This document shows, one piece after another, positions 23,649 to 24,632 of a DNA stretch of 24,632 nt. The number at the start of each line of letters is the position of its first letter. Within the stretch, counting starts at the first letter, position 1. The notes under the pieces were generated by a model, which was given only the letters and a program-made list of their open reading frames with translations, was not told where the DNA came from and did not search any database. The stretch is from positions 1 to 24,632 of the forward strand of contig CAJWOI010000005.1 of the NCBI GenBank assembly GCA_913044255.1, in the 5' to 3' direction. A program made the position numbers and the translations under genes. This DNA comes from an uncultured Alphaproteobacteria bacterium. GTDB lineage: Bacteria; Pseudomonadota; Alphaproteobacteria; UBA7887.

Positions 23649-24611
23649 TCAGTCTAAACCATATTCGCCTGGTCCCCGCACTTGTCGATGGAAACCAAGT
23701 TTATGGAAATACTCAAGAGGATCCTTGGGTCGAACCAGTGCGCCTTCCGGTGCGTTCAACCAATCATAAAGGCGCGTCAATAAAAACCGTAAAGCTGCCC
23801 CACGGCAAAGTAGCGGTAACACTTTCAATTCGGCTCGTGAAAATGGCCTAACCCGTCGGTATGCGGACAACATCAAGCGGGCTTTAGTGGCATTAAAGGC
23901 ACCATCCGGCTCAAAACACCAAGAATTCAGACAAATAGCCAAGTCATATGCAAATAAATCAGTACACGCGAAATAGAAATCGATCAAACCTGAAATTGCA
24001 CCATTCATAAAAAGAACGTTGTCCGGAAATAAATCTGCGTGGATAATTCCCTGGGGCAGGCCAACCGGCCATGCGACACTCAGTTCCGTTATTTCGACTT
24101 GAAGATCCTCCACCAGACCTGGCCTTATTTCGTCGGCGCGCCCTTCCACCCGGCTCAACAACCTATCCCACGAATTGACTGACAAATCGTTTGGCCTCGA
24201 CCCTGCAAAATCCTGACCCGCCAAGTGCAAAGTTGCCAACTCCTTACCCAGACCACCACACCACCTAGGCCCGGGCTGAGGTTCGGCGGAGCCGCTTAAA
24301 AAAGTTAAGATAGCCGCCGGTTTCCCAGCAATTTCGCGCAACACTCTACCATCATTACCTGCCACTGGCACCGGGCATACGACCCCACGGGATGCCAAAT
24401 GCTTCATGAGACAAAGAAAAAAGGGCAGGTCATTTGGCCGCACTCGTTTTTCATAGATAGTCAGTATGTAGCGACCGCGCTTAGTCGATAAAAGGTAGTT
24501 GGAATTCTCCACCCCTTCGGTAATCCCAACCGAGCTTAATAACTCCCCGAAATCATATGCGGCGAGAAAAGATTTTAACTCAGAATCACTGATTTTTGTG
24601 TAAACAGCCAC
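23649..24611 (-). CDS. thrB: Homoserine kinase, aminoglycoside-phosphotransferase-fold type
   Basis: A 320-residue kinase phosphorylating homoserine with ATP to give the substrate of ThrC, whose gene lies at 15908. It belongs to the APH/choline-kinase-fold ThrB found in alphaproteobacteria and pseudomonads, not to the GHMP kinases of E. coli. The start block MAVYTKISDSELKSFLAAYDFG and GITEGVENSNYLL are diagnostic. The catalytic loop is IIHADLFPDNVLF (His191, Asp193, Asn198), and Asp211 in LIDF is the metal-binding 'DFG-like' residue. It heads the thrB-rnhA operon, whose promoter lies mostly beyond the right edge (only 21 nt are left). Length is normal. Confidence 0.95.
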   Translation of the reverse strand: MAVYTKISDSELKSFLAAYDFGELLSSVGITEGVENSNYLLSTKRGRYILTIYEKRVRPNDLPFFLCLMKHLASRGVVCPVPVAGNDGRVLREIAGKPAAILTFLSGSAEPQPGPRWCGGLGKELATLHLAGQDFAGSRPNDLSVNSWDRLLSRVEGRADEIRPGLVEDLQVEITELSVAWPVGLPQGIIHADLFPDNVLFMNGAISGLIDFYFACTDLFAYDLAICLNSWCFEPDGAFNATKARLMLSAYRRVRPFSRAELKVLPLLCRGAALRFLLTRLYDWLNAPEGALVRPKDPLEYFHKLGFHRQVRGPGEYGLD

Positions 24612-24632
24612 AATTAAACCTGTTACTGGTAA

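Noticed and set aside
1..24632. Mobile elements, CRISPR arrays, tRNA or rRNA genes
   Set aside because: No transposase, integrase, regularly spaced repeats or cloverleaf-like sequence was seen on either strand.

Overview
The window looks like a chromosomal segment from an alphaproteobacterium, most like an uncultured or marine Rhodospirillales-type lineage. The grounds are: a homoserine kinase of the aminoglycoside-phosphotransferase fold next to rnhA, a 'plant-type' glutamate-cysteine ligase, a threonine synthase followed by an M16 (MPP-like) peptidase, a ScsB-type DsbD protein, and a ubiA/rsmE/gshA neighbourhood. Base composition by eye is near 50% GC. GTG starts and 4-nt overlaps are common. 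I see no rRNA, tRNA, CRISPR array, transposase or phage gene. Taxonomy is inferred from gene families and order only.

Layout. 1-3196 (minus strand) is an accessory-looking operon: a Tpx-like protein with a degraded active site, an LLM-class flavin oxidoreductase and a molybdopterin-binding large subunit of the xanthine/CO dehydrogenase family that runs off the left edge. Divergent from it is tldD (3283-4722). Convergent with tldD is a minus-strand series: rsmE, gshA and an NMT1/SsuA-like binding protein without a signal peptide. From 8140 rightward come ubiA and ubiD (ubiquinone synthesis), then a two-domain EthD protein. An RraA-like protein lies on the minus strand, and tldE/pmbA follows on the plus strand, about 7.7 kb from the end of its partner tldD. 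A YegS/LCB5-like lipid kinase (minus) and an inositol-monophosphatase-family enzyme (plus) diverge from a 336-bp gap.

15908-19531 is a compact plus-strand operon of thrC, M16 peptidase, tusA and a RimJ-like acetyltransferase, with stop codons overlapping or touching the next start. yqgE (minus) and a ScsB/DsbD-like membrane thiol reductase (plus) diverge from a short region holding the best promoter in the window. A Prx5-type peroxiredoxin follows, preceded by a leader rich in competing GGCGC/GCGCC arms. The right end carries rnhA and thrB on the minus strand.

How they work together: most genes are housekeeping, covering threonine synthesis (thrB, thrC), ubiquinone (ubiA, ubiD), ribosome modification (rsmE) and thiol/peroxide metabolism (gshA, tusA, scsB-like, prx). 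The TldD/TldE protease pair is complete but split. No clear-cut novel defence or biosynthetic system is visible. The most interesting items are the degenerate Tpx with its oxidoreductase neighbours, the apparently cytosolic orphan binding protein, the RraA-like protein lacking one expected acidic residue, the TusA inserted in a coupled operon, and several strong unexplained hairpins.
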